Under the pieces are notes generated by a model that saw only the letters and a program-made list of their open reading frames with translations, had not been told where the DNA came from and made no database searches. Positions 61,981 to 64,000 of a DNA stretch of 64,000 nt are shown one piece after another. A program made the position numbers and the translations under genes. This stretch comes from Carboxylicivirga sp. Lineage in GTDB: Bacteria; Bacteroidota; Bacteroidia; Bacteroidales; Marinilabiliaceae. The DNA is taken from contig JAOARW010000077.1 in assembly GCA_025210475.1 (NCBI GenBank), positions 1 through 64,000 of the forward strand. The letters run 5' to 3'. The number at the start of each line of letters is the position of its first letter. Position 1 is the first letter of the stretch.

Positions 61981-64000
61981 TTAAGGCTTAACATATATTC
62001 TGCTTGCATCCCGGTAATTTGGAATGGACTGATACCAATCCATGTAAGAGTAGCCCCTGCTGTTGGCCCATGGAATCATTTGCAGGTAGGCCCGGGTAAC
62101 ATCTTCCTTCTCATAAACATAGTCGAAACTCTGCGGTAGGTTAATGGCCCATGGCAAATATTGATTGGAAACATAGTACTGCCCCAATGAGCTATTGCTG
62201 TCGTCATCACCTGTTCCAAGCAAATTGGTGTTGGCCAGCTGCGTTGGACGATGATTAGGCAGATGCACTTCCACACCCCGCTGACGATCAATAATCATAA
62301 ATGGATTGTATGGTGCTGCGCCTAATTCGGTAAAACTCAAGGCATTTTCAAACTGAATGGAAACCAATTGGGTATCAGGCTCAACATACGGGGTACCAAA
62401 GGATGTATTAACGCCGATTCCTGTACCCGGATACGATAGATTATTAAAGGCATCGTCGAAGCAAATGATGGTTGCTAAACTTTGCTGACTCTCAGTGCCA
62501 TTGGCATTCAGACTAATATAATCCTGGGTTAACCTTTGTCCTTCAACACTGGCCACATTACCAAAAGGTGTTTTTAGTTCTAATCCGAAACCATTGTGGT
62601 ACGAGGCACCAATAGCTCTCACCACTAAACGGGTATCTATTCCGGTTATTTCATTATCTGAATTGGTTAGCTGTGTAAAATTGTAATCAATAACCAAATC
62701 GTTAAAATCATAGTCTCCTTTATAAGGCCATAAATCTTCGAAAATAAGTGTACCATAGGTATTCTCGGCCGGATAATGGTTATTAAACGCCCTGTTTTCA
62801 TCATTAGGAAATTCATCAAAGGTATCACTAACGCCGTCGCCATCCGAATCGGTTGGGGTATCGATTGGTTGATAAAAGGCTGTATTAACTGCCGTGAAAG
62901 GTGTGATGGTTGTATAAAATACAGCATCATTAAAATCCTCGTCGCTTCCTCTATCGCGCCTGATATCTTCAAAACCCATTAACAAAAGCTCATTTGCTTC
63001 ATCGTAAAGCAGCACATTGTGCTTCTTCAGATCAGGATCAGCTTCATTGTTAAGCGCGATATCTGAGAAATGCGAGTATACACCATTACTAACGGTTCCA
63101 TTTCTCCAGCCTTGCGCTACAATAAACCAACCTATACTTGTGTTAGCTGGAAAAATATTGGTGTATTCCTGAGTTTCCTGATTCAGATAATGAAGCTGTA
63201 CTTTATTTCCAGAGTTTAATCCACCACCGGAACCTGCATAGGATACATTGGGAAAAATAATGGTTAGGTCATTGATATCGTCAACCGAAGATGGAGGATT
63301 GCCTATCGGGTAGGTGTAATATCCCAATGTATTGGTCCACCCGGCTCCTTCGTGAACAAAGGTAACCCACACTTCACATGTTTCACTTACATTCAGATTG
63401 GCATCGAACGAACTGTTTAGATACTGCGGATGAGTATTCGTTAATGGATTACGCTCGGGCAACGAAGCATTAACTTTTTCCAATAGTTCGGAAGTAACCA
63501 CATCATTTATCTCATCCAGGTATTCGGGTACACCACTGGCATTCCAATTACCTAATGTATAATATCCATTCACGATATTAACTTCTGATGGAGGAGCTGA
63601 TTTTAAACGTGAACTTTTTAAAGATGAGCCATTCGACTTGTTCCCGATGGTTACTTCCATTTTTTCCGCATCAACTCTAAGTGCTGTTAAGGCTGGCAAA
63701 CCAACATAATGACTTAGTACAAAAATGCTATCATGAGCCGTGGGGCAATTAATTACGGTATTTAAAGTACCATCTTCTGTAGTTCGTCCTTTAAATATTT
63801 TGTGTGCATTGGCATTTGAAGTGTAAAGGCCATTAGCCAATAGTGGATTACTGGAAAAAACCTCAACAACAACACCTTCGACACCCTTACCATCCGATCC
63901 TTCGGTATTAATGGTTAAATCTAAACTGCTAATGGTTGCAAAGTCAAACCCCTCATAGCCTACTTCTTCTTTCTTTGGAACTTCAATTGATTCAAACTGA
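61981..64000 (-). CDS. LruC-domain/DUF4114 surface protein, 5' end beyond the window
   Basis: The frame stays open from the stop at 61981 to the window edge (about 673 codons), so the gene is truncated at its N-terminus; the ATG at 63840 is only an internal methionine. Upstream of it the frame reads DLTINTEGSDGKGVEGVVV, a carboxypeptidase-regulatory-like beta-sandwich start. DUF4114-like sequence follows (GFEDIRRDRGSDEDFNDAVF), a calcium-type repeat (DSDGDGVSDTFDEFPND) and the LruC domain (FEDLWPYKGDYDFNDLVIDYNF). It is probably a secreted or surface protein linked to the exopolysaccharide. Confidence 0.9.
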   Translation of the reverse strand, partial: QFESIEVPKKEEVGYEGFDFATISSLDLTINTEGSDGKGVEGVVVEVFSSNPLLANGLYTSNANAHKIFKGRTTEDGTLNTVINCPTAHDSIFVLSHYVGLPALTALRVDAEKMEVTIGNKSNGSSLKSSRLKSAPPSEVNIVNGYYTLGNWNASGVPEYLDEINDVVTSELLEKVNASLPERNPLTNTHPQYLNSSFDANLNVSETCEVWVTFVHEGAGWTNTLGYYTYPIGNPPSSVDDINDLTIIFPNVSYAGSGGGLNSGNKVQLHYLNQETQEYTNIFPANTSIGWFIVAQGWRNGTVSNGVYSHFSDIALNNEADPDLKKHNVLLYDEANELLLMGFEDIRRDRGSDEDFNDAVFYTTITPFTAVNTAFYQPIDTPTDSDGDGVSDTFDEFPNDENRAFNNHYPAENTYGTLIFEDLWPYKGDYDFNDLVIDYNFTQLTNSDNEITGIDTRLVVRAIGASYHNGFGLELKTPFGNVASVEGQRLTQDYISLNANGTESQQSLATIICFDDAFNNLSYPGTGIGVNTSFGTPYVEPDTQLVSIQFENALSFTELGAAPYNPFMIIDRQRGVEVHLPNHRPTQLANTNLLGTGDDDSNSSLGQYYVSNQYLPWAINLPQSFDYVYEKEDVTRAYLQMIPWANSRGYSYMDWYQSIPNYRDASRIYVKP

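Noticed and set aside
61981..63840. Taking the ATG at 63840 as the start of a 619-residue protein.
   Set aside because: The same frame stays open to the window edge with protein-like sequence before that codon, so the gene is truncated by the window, not started there.

Overview
The window looks like the chromosome of a Bacteroidota member, most probably an anaerobic or facultative Bacteroidales/Marinilabiliales-type bacterium. The reasons are: TAnnTTTG-type promoter boxes with little sign of Shine-Dalgarno sequences, a long type-2 isoleucyl-tRNA synthetase with the swapped GXHH signature, lineage-typical families (DUF5020, DUF4837, LruC, GxxExxY, a DksA-like protein without zinc cysteines) and two TonB paralogues. 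Family calls come from reading the proteins by eye; no database search was run.

Region 1 (about 0.2-28 kb, all on the minus strand) is a large surface-polysaccharide operon. In transcription order it holds an SLBB outer-membrane export protein, a Wzz chain-length protein, UDP-glucose dehydrogenase, a UDP-glucuronate epimerase, a Glf-like flavoprotein, two FdtA-type 3,4-ketoisomerase cupins, a GNAT-like transferase, a sugar N-formyltransferase, a DegT aminotransferase, a Wzx flippase, five glycosyltransferases, two left-handed beta-helix acetyltransferases, two Wzy/ligase-type membrane proteins, a Gfo/Idh oxidoreductase, an unidentified protein, and rfbA, rfbC and rfbB. The gene set suggests a dTDP-3-amino- (probably 3-formamido-) 3,6-dideoxyhexose plus a uronic acid. 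No rfbD and no initiating phosphosugar transferase is present in this block. Two small genes that look foreign to the pathway (a four-helix-bundle protein and a GxxExxY protein) sit inside it, each bounded by its own repeats. The middle of the block (about 3-20 kb) is visibly A+T-rich.

Region 2 (28-35 kb) is housekeeping: ileS, a DksA-like regulator and lspA on the minus strand, divergent from a DUF5020 outer-membrane protein and an NCS2 purine permease.

Region 3 (35.3-42.2 kb) is a compact five-gene [FeFe]-hydrogenase operon: a 2Fe-2S protein, a sensory-type hydrogenase with a PAS domain and an altered H-cluster loop, a SpoIIE-type phosphatase, a second 2Fe-2S protein and a multi-cluster [FeFe] hydrogenase with intact cysteines. 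A sigma-54 activator gene lies directly upstream. The gap between them carries a good -24/-12 sequence and three inverted repeats at enhancer distance, so the whole forms a plausible hydrogen-sensing and signalling unit.

Region 4 (42.4-46.8 kb, plus strand) has two tandem TonB paralogues separated by long-loop inverted repeats, a DUF4837 lipoprotein, a TPR protein and a 65-residue protein.

Region 5 (47.0-64.0 kb, mostly minus) is a second exopolysaccharide system: LruC/DUF4114 surface protein (cut by the window end), response regulator, polyprenyl-phosphate sugar transferase, short TolC-family protein, Wzz-type co-polymerase with a degenerate P-loop domain, Wzx, O-antigen-ligase-like protein, a divergent methyltransferase, five glycosyltransferases and an acyltransferase. 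The convergent gap at 54.3-54.6 kb is packed with nested short repeats.
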